Shown here in pieces: positions 1 to 10,525 of a stretch of 22,688 bases of DNA (positions are counted from its first letter, which is position 1; the number at the start of each line of letters is the position of its first letter). The stretch lies in assembly GCA_024741835.1 (NCBI GenBank), contig JAENRP010000511.1, positions 1 through 22,688 on the forward strand. The letters are read 5' to 3'. The DNA comes from Diplocarpon mali (Eukaryota; Ascomycota; Leotiomycetes; Helotiales; Drepanopezizaceae). The notes beneath the pieces are model-generated. The model did not search any database and was not told the DNA's origin. It worked only from the letters and a program-made list of their open reading frames with translations. The position numbers were made by a program, and so were the translations under genes.

Positions 1-707
1 AGCTATACTAGTAAAGATTTCGCTTATATATTAATAAGTAAAGAAGCTGAGTTCTCTTATAACTCCTTTATAGATTAATATAAAACTATTAATTTACCTT
101 CTCTTATACGATATATATAGTATTTCCCTTAGCACCCTCTTTGAGGATGGCTTCTTAGCTAAGAGGAAGTATTAATATATAATATATAATATAATTATAA
201 AGAGCTAGTTTAATAGCCACTTCCTACTGCTAGACGTATTATATTTGCAAGCCTCTTTTAACCTTATAAGGTAGAGTTGTACTATAGTACTGCGTAGGTC
301 TGGGTACCCTAGTATGAGAAATTGATAATAGTGCTTAGTATATAGCTATAATAGCTTTTAAAAAGCTTATTACTTAGCTACTTAGGTCTGCGATACGCTT
401 TCTATTATCTCTAGAGGTAACTAGCTTATTACGCTAGTACTTAGTCTTAGGGACTCGGGCCTTAATGGTTGGTTTCGAGCTCTAAGGGGGTTAGTTGAGG
501 TCTTATAGGAAGTAGCTTACTAATATATATAGTAATAATAGCTACACTTGGCTTTTTATTAATAAAAGCTATAATAAAAGCTCCTTCTATTACTTAATTC
601 GCGTAATTTGCCAAATAAGTAGGATTACTATTTAGGTAATTGCTCATTCGTCAATTAGGCGAAGGTTGATTGCGCAGATTGCTTAATTGGCTACGCTCAA
701 CTTAATA

Positions 708-886
708 CTACGGGGTTGGCCTTAGTGAGTTGCTAATTAGCTATACTAACTCGATTTTGCAAGGCTAGTCGCTGGTTGGTTGAGCTTAACTTAGTTCTAT
801 AAGGTAGGTCGCTAGTTGGCTAAGTTCTGCGGGGTCGGCCTTAGCGAGTTGCTAATTAGCTGTATTAAAAACTCGATTTTGCAAGG
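708..886. repeat. Two-copy direct repeat, ~119-bp period
   Basis: The segments 708-764 and 827-886 align over almost their whole length. Both start CT(A/G)CGGGGT, pass through GAGTTGCTAATTAGCT and end in ACTCGATTTTGCAAGG. The differences are mostly transitions plus a 3-base gap. The spacer between them carries two further related short blocks, GTCGCTGGTTGG (769-780) and GTCGCTAGTTGG (809-820). This looks like a small tandem duplication within a larger repeat. No function is visible. Confidence 0.7.
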
Positions 887-1294
887 AAGCGCCTGCGCCT
901 TATCTCTTATTAGTAGACCTCTTAGTGAATTGCTACTATATGAAATATAAGGGCTGGCTGATATGGTAAAGAGAGTAAAGTAGTATTAAGTAGTAAGTAA
1001 TAGTAGTAGTTGTTGAAGAACTTAGAGACTTAGGAGGCTTGATTCCTAACTATAAGAGCAAAGCAATCTATATATATAAAATATCTTAAGCTTTTAGAAC
1101 CCTTTAGTATATTAGAGTTATACTAGATTATAAATCAATATAGGTATACGTAATGCAATACGTAATCCTTTGATTTGTAATATAGTTTTAACTAAACTTA
1201 GTACTATAAGTTATAGCTAAATATAGAACTATGACTTATAGCTAGGATATAGAGTTCATAGTTAAATTTAGTTTAGCTATGATTTCTAATCCAA

Positions 1295-1357
1295 CTTAGC
1301 TAGTATAGCTACTCCACCTTAGCTATTCCTACTTAGCTAGTATAGCTATGATTCTAT
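1295..1357. repeat. Short direct repeats, sharing a motif with the array at 13774
   Basis: A 17-base block beginning CTTAGCTAGTATAGCTA occurs at 1295-1311 and again at 1332-1348. The 21 bases at 1337-1357 are an exact reverse complement of 14151-14171, in the last unit of the tandem array. This suggests that DNA of the array family once extended here in the opposite orientation. Low sequence complexity reduces the weight of the match, but 21 identical bases is more than expected by chance in about 22 kb. Confidence 0.5.
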
Positions 1358-1368
1358 ATTTAACATTT

Positions 1369-2452
1369 AATAGGAAGAAAATACTATTGGAAAAGCCTTA
1401 GCAGCAATATTAGCACTTATATCTAGAACTATTATTATTTAAGAATAAAAGCTTATTATAATAAAACCCTAGGTTTCCTATAACCCTTGCTAATTCCCGA
1501 ATGAGTATACTATCACTTAATTATAGATTTTATAAAGCTCCTGCTTAATAAACTTAGCTACGACTTTGCACTAGTGATAATAAACCGATTGTTAAAGAAG
1601 GTAGTATCGATCTTATACTATAAGACGGTTAATGTAAAAGGCCTTATAGAGTTATTTTTAATTTATTAGATACGCTATTTCGATATACTTAACTCGATTC
1701 TATTAGATAGAGGCGCTTAATTCGTCTCTACCTTTTGAAAAGAGCTCTATCGGATACTAGGTATAAAGGTTAAGCTAACTATAGCCTATAACCCTAATGT
1801 CAATAGCTAAACTAAGATTATGAATTAGTATTTAAAATAATACCTTAGACTGTTCTACTTATACTATTAAGATAATTAGAGTCGTCTCTTGCCTTTGATA
1901 GATATTGCCTAATTAACCTTGCCTTATAAATCCCTAAGGCAAATTTCCCCTTTTTAAGTGCTAAACGGCTATAAAGCTTGCTCCTTTTGGAATTTAATTA
2001 ACCTAAAGCCTTTATAAATAGCAATTAAGAGAGTAAATTGTAAAACAGCGCTCTATATAGCTACTAGAGCTTAAAAAGTGGTCCAATTCGCTTAATTATC
2101 TCTTTAAGTATAATAGGCTAAAATAAAATGGCTCGCAGACCTCTACTATAGGCTAGTTGATTAGACTATAGGAGATGATGTACTAATTAGTACTAAAAAC
2201 TGAAAGCTCGATCGGCCGAGCCAGAAGCTCTCCGATAAGTGGTATAGCCTAGTAAAAGTACTGGAAAAGTTAAGAGAAAGCTAGAAGCTATAATTGCCTG
2301 ATTCGCTCTATTCGATCTACCCTATATTCTACTCCCACTTACTGCGTAAATACGTTCCTAACCCTCTGCTAGGCTAAGCTTAGGAACCTCTTGCCTTAAT
2401 TAAAGTACTGCTAGAATAAGAGGAATAGGAGATAGAAGAGATAATTGGATCT
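1369..2452 (+). pseudogene. Element A integrase and first part of chromodomain (pol fragment)
   Basis: One continuous frame (codon starts 1370, 1706, 2432) reads as the C-terminal half of a Ty3/gypsy Pol. It opens in the HHCC zinc-binding region (motif around RKYYW, 1370-1384). The DDE core follows: first Asp at 1526 (IDFIKL context), second at 1706 (DRGAQF context with Q now a stop). The catalytic Glu position, 1814, is 36 codons after the second Asp, matching DD35E spacing, but it reads AAG (Lys). The GDDV...STKNWKLDRPS-type C-terminal region is at 2171-2230. The frame then enters a chromodomain (E-I-E-E-I-I-G-S, 2432-2452) and is cut at the GATCT target of element B. All stops are TAA, TAG or TGA at expected Gln/Trp sites. 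The enzyme would insert element cDNA into the genome; this copy is dead. Confidence 0.88.
2448..2452. repeat. Target-site duplication of element B, left copy (GATCT)
   Basis: GATCT directly precedes the 5' LTR (TGTCACGG, 2453). It recurs directly after the 3' LTR at 10521-10525. Five-base duplications are typical of Ty3/gypsy integration. Together the two copies fix both ends of element B to the base. Confidence 0.93.
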
Positions 2453-2746
2453 TGTCACGGCACAGTTGTACTATAGTCGCGACAAAAGCATAAGAACTAT
2501 CTAAGCAGAAACAGAGGCGAAATAGACTAATGCAATAGATACGCTATACCTTTACTATACCTTTCCTTTAGTAGATAGAATATGACTTATTAGTAGAAAT
2601 CGACTTCTAGAAGTCGTAGGCTAAGAAGAGTATATTAAGAGGAAGGCTTCCTACTTTATATATACTCCTTAGCTTTGAATTCTATACGATTTAACAGCCT
2701 TAATCTTAATGACTTTATCGACTTATGCCTTACTTCCGCTATTATA
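2453..2746 (+). repeat. Element B 5' LTR (294 bp)
   Basis: It starts TGTCACGGCACAG and ends CTATTATA, which corresponds to CTGTCATA in the 3' copy. The ancestral end was probably TCACA, giving the usual TG...CA termini. It aligns without gaps to 10227-10520. It would have held the promoter and the transcript start. No TATA box can be singled out because the whole sequence is TpA-rich. Confidence 0.93.
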
Positions 2747-2869
2747 TAATTTAAAGCTTATACCCCCTCCAGCCTTATAAGGTAATATAATATACTTAGT
2801 AGAGGACTAGTACCCCTTTAGAGACCCTTCTTCCGACCGACTCTTATAATACGCAAAAGTAACTTAAAG
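2747..2869 (+). other. Element B leader between 5' LTR and gag
   Basis: The primer-binding site should start at 2747, but the sequence there (TAATTTAAAGCTTATACC) lacks a clear TGG start. A TAG derived from TGG by RIP would be expected; TAA is harder to explain. The tRNA primer therefore cannot be named. The C-rich run CCCCCTCC (2763-2770) stands out. No coding sequence is recognised before about 2870. Confidence 0.45.
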
Positions 2870-4600
2870 AACGGCCTCGACGTTCGGTCCCTTCTTAAAC
2901 TTAAGAATCGAAAGAAGAGCTAATAGACTTAATTAGAATAACTATTAATAGTCAGTAGCTCTTAGCTAACTTTAAAAGAAATTGTAGAATTTATAAATTA
3001 AGGCATTTCCTAACTATAGCCTTTAATAAGACGAAAACGTTATATAAGAACCTTTTACTTTAAGAGAATCAACCCTAAGATAATAACGCTAGCACCTCTT
3101 AAGTTAAGCAACCTCTTAATTAAAGAGGATACCCTTTAAAACCCTGCGGAAGACGAATCCCTTATACCGGCCGACTCTGCTAGCAAGCCTCAACTAGCCC
3201 CTTCTTTAAAACAAACCTTATATAATATAGAAGATATATTAACCTCTTTTAAATAAGAAGTCTTAATCCGACCTATCTTTTATACTAATATAAAGGCTAA
3301 GAGAGACGACTTCTTTATATTACTAAGGTTCTGAACTAAGGTAGGCAAAAGATCTGCTATATATAAGGATCGACTAGTAATAGAGGAACGCCTAGTAGAA
3401 TACTATTATTAATATATTAAATAATAAGATTTAATAGTTTAGAGTTTTTATAATTATATTTAAAAGATAGAGGAAGCGATTGTACCTATAATTGCGCAGC
3501 TATAAGAAGAGCTTAAAATAACCTAAGAGACTAGCGTATATTAGAAGAACTTAGTAGAAGAGTAATAATATACGAACTTAATCAGCTAGCCGGCTACCCT
3601 TACTTTATAAAGCCGACCTCTCCTTGAAAATCCTTATAGAAATTCCCTTACCGCTTAGTTTAAATAGCCTATCGAAAGGGAACCCTATTCTAATACCCCT
3701 GACTTTAGAGGATAGAGTCGAACCCTTAAACCTAGTCGCTAGGTCCGCTTAATAAAGATTAAGGATCTAAACCCCTTTTTAAGTAAAGGGGATATAAAGG
3801 TTAAGGACTAGATCTTTAATATATAGTAGAAGATAAAGGTTAATTATATAAAGTTCTCTAACGAATCGGTTGCCTTAGCATATACTACTAGTTTAATAAT
3901 AGGGGACGCTTAAAGCTTAATCTAAGATCGGCTTATAGAAGGATCTATTAAATAAATTAAAACGGTTGCGCAATTATTTCGAATCTTATAAAGGGCCTAT
4001 AGAATTAATAAAGAAACTGAGCAATAGATAGCTAAAGACGATTAGATAAAGCTTAAATAAGGAAATACCTCCTTTATAGCCTTTTAGGCCGACTTTTGCA
4101 AACTAGCTTTTAAACTGAGGAAGTCGACTAATAACTAATATAAGGCGCTTTAAGATAAGGTAAAAGTGTCTTTACTAAAGCAACTCTTTAATTAGAAGTT
4201 CGACTACCTTAGAGACTTGGCCGAATGGTTTATAGATAAGGAGAACCGATAACTCCGCCTTTTACTATAATGCTCTAACCGAAACGAATATTAGGCTAAA
4301 ACTTCTAACTAGCCCTCCTTTACCTTTTGACAAATGGAACCTATATGCTATAAATAAGCCCTAAGCTATCCTTAAAAGGAATTGAATACTACCTTTAGAC
4401 CTTTAGGACCTAAAGATAATAAACGCGCCCCTTACAACCGAACCTTAAAGACCGACGATACTTATTATAAGTATAGATAAAAAGGGCACTATAGCCGAGA
4501 CTGCTTTAAATAATATAAAATTATACTAATAGAGAAAGGCTATAATAAACTAAAGAATAACGCTAAGATAATAGATAATATAAAGGAATTAGGAAACAAA
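2870..4600 (+). pseudogene. Element B gag (capsid and nucleocapsid), RIP-degraded
   Basis: A frame with codon starts congruent with 3842 and 4463 reads as Gag from about 2870 to 4600, roughly 570 codons, if TAA/TAG are accepted as mutated Gln/Trp codons. The middle (3842-4260) reads like the fungal retrotransposon Gag region: it carries a phrase like FSNESVALAYTTSLI, followed by ADFCKLAFKL and DYLRDLAEWF. Near the C-terminus, 4463-4504 is a CCHC zinc knuckle (C-x2-C-x4-H-x4-C) in which the first two Cys have become Tyr (TAT) while His 4487 and the last Cys 4502 survive. It would have formed the particle and bound the RNA. The start codon is not identifiable, since ATG readily becomes ATA under RIP. 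Pol lies in a different frame. Confidence 0.75.
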
Positions 4601-7600
4601 TTGCTTTAGGATTTTAAGTATTACTCCTAGAGCGCAATTAAAACTAGGAATCGGTCGACCTATCTAGGCTAATTAGAGGCTAGCAATTCGTAACCTAGTG
4701 CCGACTCTATTAGAAAGGGCGCTATATTGACCTAATAGCCTTAATAGACTGCAGGGCTAACGCCTTAGGAATTATTAATCGTAAGATACTCCTCTCCTTA
4801 ACTATATAGCTAAAGCTACTAACTTACTACCTTAAGAGACCGATCCCCTTATAAGGATTTGATAGATAACCTAGTAAGGCTATTCGATAAGTTATATAAA
4901 TAGATATTATAATTAATAAATACGACTTTAAAGGACAGTTCTTCCTAGCCGCCGACTTAGGCTTATATAATATGATCTTAGGTTATAAGTGGCTAGCTGA
5001 ATAAGATATAATCGTCAATTGCAAAAGGAAGAAGCTATATTAGCCTAACGTTTATTAATTAGATTAATAGGACGCTAATTAAAGAGATTAGAGATAGCTT
5101 AATAAGACTAGTATCCTTAGACTGCCGAAAGCTCTTAAAGACCCTTTGATTAAGTCTACAGATATGCTAATATAGGACTTTGATACCTGCCTAGCTAACT
5201 ATAAATGATAAAGAGAGGAACTTGATATTAATACCCTTTAACTAATAAGTATAGATATATTAACAATCTTAGGATTAGCCTTTAGAATTAGCCTCTATTA
5301 GACTAATACTAAGATTAAGTTAGTTACACTTATAGAACTAGATTACTTCTTTAAAAAAAGAGATAGGAGAACCCTTTACGTCTAAACTCGACGCGAAGCT
5401 ATTATTTACCTACTAGACTTAGGAATAGACTAGACCCTAATTTATACAATAGAAGAGGAAGAACCCGACGCGCTTAATAAGTATAATGCTTTAAGACCTT
5501 AAGAGGCCTACGAGTTATGCGCTAAGTTACTACCCTTCTTCTATAACTTAGCTATATGCTTCTCTAAAAGCACTGCGAATATGCTACTTCTATTGCGGCT
5601 AATTAATTATAAGATCGAGTTTAAAGGACTACTACTAATAATAAAAATTACCTACTTATATAAAATAAGCAAGCCCGAACTTAAGAAGATAAGGGAATAC
5701 CTTATAGATAATCTAAAGAAGGGATTTATATAACTGTCTAATGCTGCTTTCTTATTGCCTGTCTTATTTGTAAAGAAACCTAGAGGTAGCTTGCGGTTTT
5801 ACATTAACTATTAAGAGTTGAATAGACTTATTAAAAAAGACCAGTACCTCCTCCTTTTAATTATAGAAACCCTCGACCGACTTAAGAATATAACGCTCTT
5901 TATAAAGCTCAATATCTGCTATGCGTTCTATTGCATCCTAATAGACCCCGACTTTATAATATAGGCAGCCTTTAAGATAAGGTATAGCTCCTTCAAACTA
6001 GTAGTACTCCCCTTTAGATTATATAATAGCCTAGCTACCTTTTATCAGTATATTAATACTATCTTAATAGAATACTTAAACAACTTCTACTTTATATATA
6101 TTAATAATATCCTAATCTTCTTAAAAACTAAGGAAGAGCACTAACGATATATTAAATAGGTCTTAGAAAGACTATATAAAGCTAGCTTATAAGTCGATAT
6201 TAAGAAGTGCGAATTCGAAATCACTAGCACTAGATTCCTAGGGTTTATTATCACTAACTAAGGAGTATAGGTCGACCCTATTAAGGTTAAGGTTATTAAA
6301 GAATAGACCCTCCTATTAATAAAGAAATAAGTACAATTATTCTTAAGATTTTGCAACTTCTACTAGAGATTTATTAAAGCCTACGGTCGAATTGCGCGCC
6401 CCTTCAATTAATTAATAATTAAAGAGACTAGCCTGACGTTCGTTCTGACTAAGGAATAATAAGACGCATTTAAACAATTGAAGAAGCGGCTATTAAACGC
6501 GCCTACTTTGCTATACTTTAAAAACTACCGATTAACGAGGATCGAGACCGACTGCTTAGACTTAGCGGCAGCTAGAGTACTTAGCTAAAAAGATAAAGAC
6601 GATAAATAATAGTACTTTATCGCCTTTTTCTTTAAAGGATTATAGAATATAGAATCATATTATAAAATCTATAATAAAGAGATACTAGCAGTTATATTAG
6701 CTTTAAAAGAATAGGATGTAGAGTTGCAAAGTGTATCAAGCTTCCTAGTGATTACTAATTATAAGGCTCTAAAGTACTTTAGAATTAAAAAACTCCTTAA
6801 TAAATGATAAATCCGATAGATAAATGTACTTTTAAAATACAATTACTAAATCACCTATTACTTTAAAAAGGAGAATATAATAGCTAATATACTATTATAG
6901 AAAGATAAGCTTACGCCTATTTAAAAAGCTGTAAAAGAAGCTAAGAGAACCTATTAGCTTCTTAACCTAGCTAGTATTATTTAAGATCGTCTTATAATAG
7001 CTCCAGTCGACCTTATAACACTTAAGGAACGCTCTTCTATTAATAATTTCCAAATAATAGAAGAAGTCCTTAACGCTAATCGAACCTATAAGTTACTGCG
7101 ATTAGAGTAAGAGAAAGCTATTAGAAAAGAGACTCCTTAGACCCTATTAGAAGATAGACTACTCTTATATAATAGAAGGCTAGTAGTTCTTAAAGAATCG
7201 GACAATCTCTGCACTCGCCTATTTTATTAAATCTATAATAGCATATTAATAGCTTACCCTAATAGAACTAAGACTATATAGTTCCTTTAATACTACTACT
7301 AATAGCCTATATACTACTGCGATATAAAGAGGTATATTACTAACTATTATAACTGCCGATATTTATATAAATCTTAAGATAAGACGCCAGGACTCCTTAA
7401 ACTACTGCCTATCCCTTTGCATATATAGGACGACCTATCTATAGACTTCTATACTCTTGGATCAATTAGCAATAGCTATAATACTATATTTGTTATAGTT
7501 GACCGACTCTTTAAGTGGTATATCTGCCTATTAATAATAAAGAAGGCTATTACGCGGACTGCTGCCTCTTTATTTTACTAATATATCTGGAGGTTTAAAG

Positions 7601-8670
7601 GGAGCCCTCTTACTATTATTAGCGATTAAGGACTTTAATTTATCTCCGACTTTATAAATAAGCTATTGACGCTAGCGTAGGTCAAGCTCTAGCTATTGAC
7701 CTTTAAATATGCTTAGATGGATAGATAGATTGAGATTATCAATTAGATAATCGATATATGATTATGCCCTTTTATCAACTACTTTTAAGATGATTAGGCC
7801 GACTTACTTCTTACTATAGACGCTGCTAGCACCGCTTGCCTAAATAAGTCAATTGGCCTCTTTCCTTCTATAGTCGATTATAGCTATAAACCCCGCTTGG
7901 ATTTTAACTGGACCGCCTATACCATTAAGCATTTGAACCCTTAGGAGAAGCTAAATAGGAAAGAAGCGCAAGCATAAGCCAGAAGAATTAATAAAGCAGT
8001 CCAGTTTGCTTAAGAATCTATATTAGTAGCTTAAGAGAGATAATCCAAATAAGCAAATAAAAAGCGATGCCAACTTGACTTCGGCTTAGAAGACTTAGTA
8101 TATATTATAAAAAGAGCTTAGAAAATAGACCGACCCTTTAATAAGCTCGACTTCCCTATTATAAGCCCCTTTAAAATCATTAGTTTAGTTTACTACTCTT
8201 ATAAGGTAGACCTACTCTTATCCTATTGAATATATAACGTCTTTTACGCTAATAGATTAAGGAAAGCCGCTAATAACCCTTTGCTTAAATAGATCAACCT
8301 ATTAGTAGAACCTATTATTATTAATACCTATTTGAAATAGGAAGTCGACTAAATCTTAGCGTCTGATATATAGCGAAAGCAACTTTATTATAAAGTTAGC
8401 TAAGTAGGATAGGATCCCGACGATTAATAGTACCTTATTAGTAACTTTAAGAATGCAGCTATACTACTTAAGAAGTTCTACTCCAACTACCTCGATGCCC
8501 TTAGGCCCTTAGCGAGATTGTAGACCTAGTTAGAAGCCGCCTTTAAAGACGAACTCGACCTAAACCACCTATTAGATAATGCCCCTAAGAACGAAGGTTA
8601 TTACTAAATGCGCTAGCGATAATAGTAGATACTCTTATAATAATTCAACCTTAATAGAGACTAGGAATAA
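4600..8670 (+). pseudogene. Element B pol: protease, RT, RNase H, integrase, chromodomain
   Basis: One uninterrupted frame (codon starts 4747, 5761, 6061, 7441, 8341) carries all domains in gypsy order. The protease motif is at 4747-4758: Asp-Cys then Arg-Ala, where Gly is expected. RT runs about 5640-6400 (KKGFI, FVKKPRGSLRFY). Its catalytic box at 6097-6108 reads YINN instead of YVDD. RNase H is about 6540-6900, with Asp 6550 and the YN-KE-LA region near 6670. Integrase is about 7300-8150, with Asp 7444, Asp 7624 and Glu 7732 all retained in DD35E spacing. The chromodomain is about 8330-8480 (EVDQILASD-type start, YYKV-W-G core with stops at Trp). The frame is -1 relative to gag, so the ancestor used either frameshifting or a separate start. 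The end is uncertain; TAA at 8668 is one candidate. Known role: copies the element RNA and integrates it, with the chromodomain steering to modified histones. Confidence 0.9.
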
Positions 8671-8954
8671 AGCGCTAGACGCTAACGCACCTATTTAAAA
8701 TGTATAATAAAGACTATCCTCCCTTTGAACTATTCTTATAATTCACTACCTTACTACTCGCTATTCTTTATTATTCTATTCCTTTGTTTTTAGTTCTATG
8801 CTAGTACTTCTGCTTAGATCTATTTCCTTATAAATACTTCTCCTTCCTACTACCTTCGCTTTGCTTTTATAAATTAATCAACTCACTCTTCTAACCTACT
8901 GCTTTACTACTATATATTATATTATCGAATTGAACTACTTGGCCAACTATTACT
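8671..8954 (+). other. Pyrimidine-rich spacer between element B pol and third ORF
   Basis: This stretch is rich in C and T on the + strand (for example 8720-8860). It contains an in-frame TGA (about 8930) just before the third ORF, so it is not a coding extension of it. No motif is recognised. It could have been a promoter or an intron-like region for the third ORF, but the sequence does not show which. Confidence 0.4.
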
Positions 8955-10226
8955 ATAAGCGAACTAATAAATAACCCCCTTCCTTCTAATGATAAGACCA
9001 CTACGCCTACTATTGCGCCTACCGACTCCTTTAATATATAAAACAATTCTATAATCGGTATTAATAATACTATAGCCTTTTTAATAGAGGAGGACCTTAT
9101 GTAGGCTGCCCTTGCCTAATAGCTAATAGATAATTAACCTACGACGCTAACTAGGCTAGCTAGAAATACCTTTTCCCTCTTAGCTATAAGTGATACAAAT
9201 AGCAAATCTGAAAGCGACGAAGACGATGAACCTGCGGCTTTACCGTCACTAACGCCCCTCTTATTTATAGACGAAGATAATGAACCTACCGCCTTGCCGA
9301 CGCCGACCCTAACCCCCTTCCTATTTAGAAATAGCGCTACCCTTAGTAAGAAGGTCCCTTTCAACTGGCTCTGCGATAAGTTAGAGAACGAGAATAATAA
9401 AGATAACTGACCTACGCTTATTAAGATAAAGAGGGATAGTATACTAATAAAGAGGAAAGATAGTATAATAATTAGAGAATTATAACTTAGCAAGTTAAGA
9501 CTCTTAAGGAATAACCTTTAGAGATAGCTATATTAAAACATCTCTAACTAAGGCGAGATATAGGTCAACCTAAGGCCTGCTAGATTTAAAGCCTTTAAAT
9601 AACACATTTGGAAAATAGTTATAAAAGCTATATAAAGCAAGGAACGCCTACCTACTAATATTAATAAAGTGGTTGCGAAGATTAAGGCCAAAGGAGGAAC
9701 TTTTATATAAGGTAGCTATATAGTCTTCGTTATACTATTTAAAGCAGTTAAGTTCAATCGCCTTTATAATAACCTTAATAATTAATCGCGCGAATTAAAA
9801 ACCCTGCAAGCTAAAGCAGAGGAGGACGCGTTAAAGCTTAAGATATTATAAGACGAGAATGATAAGCTATAATAGTAAGTCGCTACTTGTACTATCATAT
9901 AGAAGAGGAAGGCTACCCCTACTACTACCGCTAGCACCCCTGCCAAACGATAGAAGTCAAACTAGATAGATTGGCTGGAATAGATATGCGAAAACTAATA
10001 ATAATAACGCGATCTTAAAGATATATATAATAGAAAGCTTATTAGCGCATTTGATAACCTGGACAAACTAGTTAAGACTGCTATCGAGACTATCTATACT
10101 AAAGGTGATCTAATAAATGAAAAGATAAAGGGCTTTATTAATAGGGCTAAAAATAGGATTATATACGACTTTATCTAAGAATAGGTCGAGATGAGGGCAC
10201 CTTACTTCTTAAGAGGGGGAGGGTGA
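8955..10226 (+). pseudogene. Element B third ORF downstream of pol, unknown function
   Basis: A single frame (codon starts divisible by 3) reads coding-like from about 8955 to a TGA at 10224-10226, roughly 420 codons. ATA at 8955, followed by AGC GAA, may be a mutated ATG; an intact in-frame ATG also occurs near 9099. Visible parts in order: a Thr/Pro-rich start (about 8997-9025); an acidic patch, SDTNSKSESDEDDEP (9189-9233), echoed by DEDNEP near 9270; a Lys/Arg-rich patch at about 9415-9475; a heptad-like, probably coiled-coil segment (9786-9870, ELKTLQAKAEEDALKLK then DENDKL); and a basic, nuclear-signal-like patch KRK...PAKR (9905-9955). There is no signal peptide or membrane segment, so it is not env-like in appearance. 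It matches nothing I recognise. The stop abuts the 3' LTR. Chance openness is weak evidence because TGA is rare here, but the acidic, basic and heptad pattern in one frame supports a real gene. Confidence 0.65.
10211..10226 (+). other. Element B polypurine tract and ORF3 stop
   Basis: AAGAGGGGGAGGGTGA directly precedes the 3' LTR. It is the expected primer site for plus-strand DNA synthesis. The last three bases are the TGA that ends the third ORF. Purine runs of this kind contain almost no CpA or TpG and so survive RIP, which makes the tract easy to see against the decayed background. Confidence 0.85.
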
Positions 10227-10520
10227 TATTATAGTACAGTTATACTATAGTTGCGACAAAAGCACGAGAACTGTCCGAGTAGAAACAGAGGCGAAATAGA
10301 CTAATGTAATAGATACGCCGCACCTTTACTATACCTTTCCTTTAGTAGATAGAATATAACTTATTAATAGAAATCGACTTCTAGGAGTCGTAGGCTAAGG
10401 AGAGCATATTAAGAGGAAGGCTTCCTACTTTATATATACTCCTTAGCTTTGAATTCTATACGATTTAGCAGCCTTGATCTTAGTGACTTTATCGACTTAT
10501 GCCTTGCTTCCGCTGTCATA
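10227..10520 (+). repeat. Element B 3' LTR (294 bp)
   Basis: It starts TATTATAGTACAG, the RIP-altered form of TGTCACGGCACAG in the 5' copy, and ends CTGTCATA. It aligns gap-free to 2453-2746. Near its start it is more mutated than the 5' LTR; near its end (10508-10518) it is less mutated. The two copies were therefore hit independently. Confidence 0.93.
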
Positions 10521-10525
10521 GATCT
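10521..10525. repeat. Target-site duplication of element B, right copy (GATCT)
   Basis: It is identical to 2448-2452 and directly follows the 3' LTR end. The chromodomain frame of element A resumes at 10526 (codon TAT) as if uninterrupted. Confidence 0.93.

Larger units (their letters stand above)
1..1368. other. Degenerate non-coding AT-rich DNA
   Basis: No reading frame here resembles a known protein on either strand. The sequence is AT- and TpA-rich like the rest of the window, but it has more G-containing patches (about 440-500 and 640-890). It holds two sets of short direct repeats, listed separately. It ends where the integrase of element A begins, with no LTR or target-site duplication recognisable at that junction. 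It may be old non-coding repeat DNA or the remains of elements too decayed to name. Confidence 0.6.
2453..10520 (+). mobile_element. Ty3/gypsy chromovirus B, structurally complete (8068 bp)
   Basis: Two LTRs of exactly 294 bp (2453-2746 and 10227-10520) enclose gag, pol with protease-RT-RNase H-integrase-chromodomain order, a third ORF and a polypurine tract. GATCT flanks both sides. The chromodomain after the integrase places it in the chromoviruses. It entered element A in the same orientation. The LTR copies differ at about 28 positions by hand alignment, every one a transition and none an indel, so most of the divergence is RIP-type mutation and age cannot be read from it. All three frames are crowded with TAA/TAG, and the RT active site is destroyed. 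Confidence 0.93.

Noticed and set aside
9134..9493. 119-codon open frame on the - strand
   Set aside because: It is antisense to the third ORF of element B. Its Ser/Leu-rich product reflects the Asp/Glu/Lys-rich + strand codons, and RIP makes stops on the coding strand more than on the other.
8955..10226. env-like gene in element B
   Set aside because: No signal peptide or transmembrane segment is visible; the product is charged with coiled-coil character.
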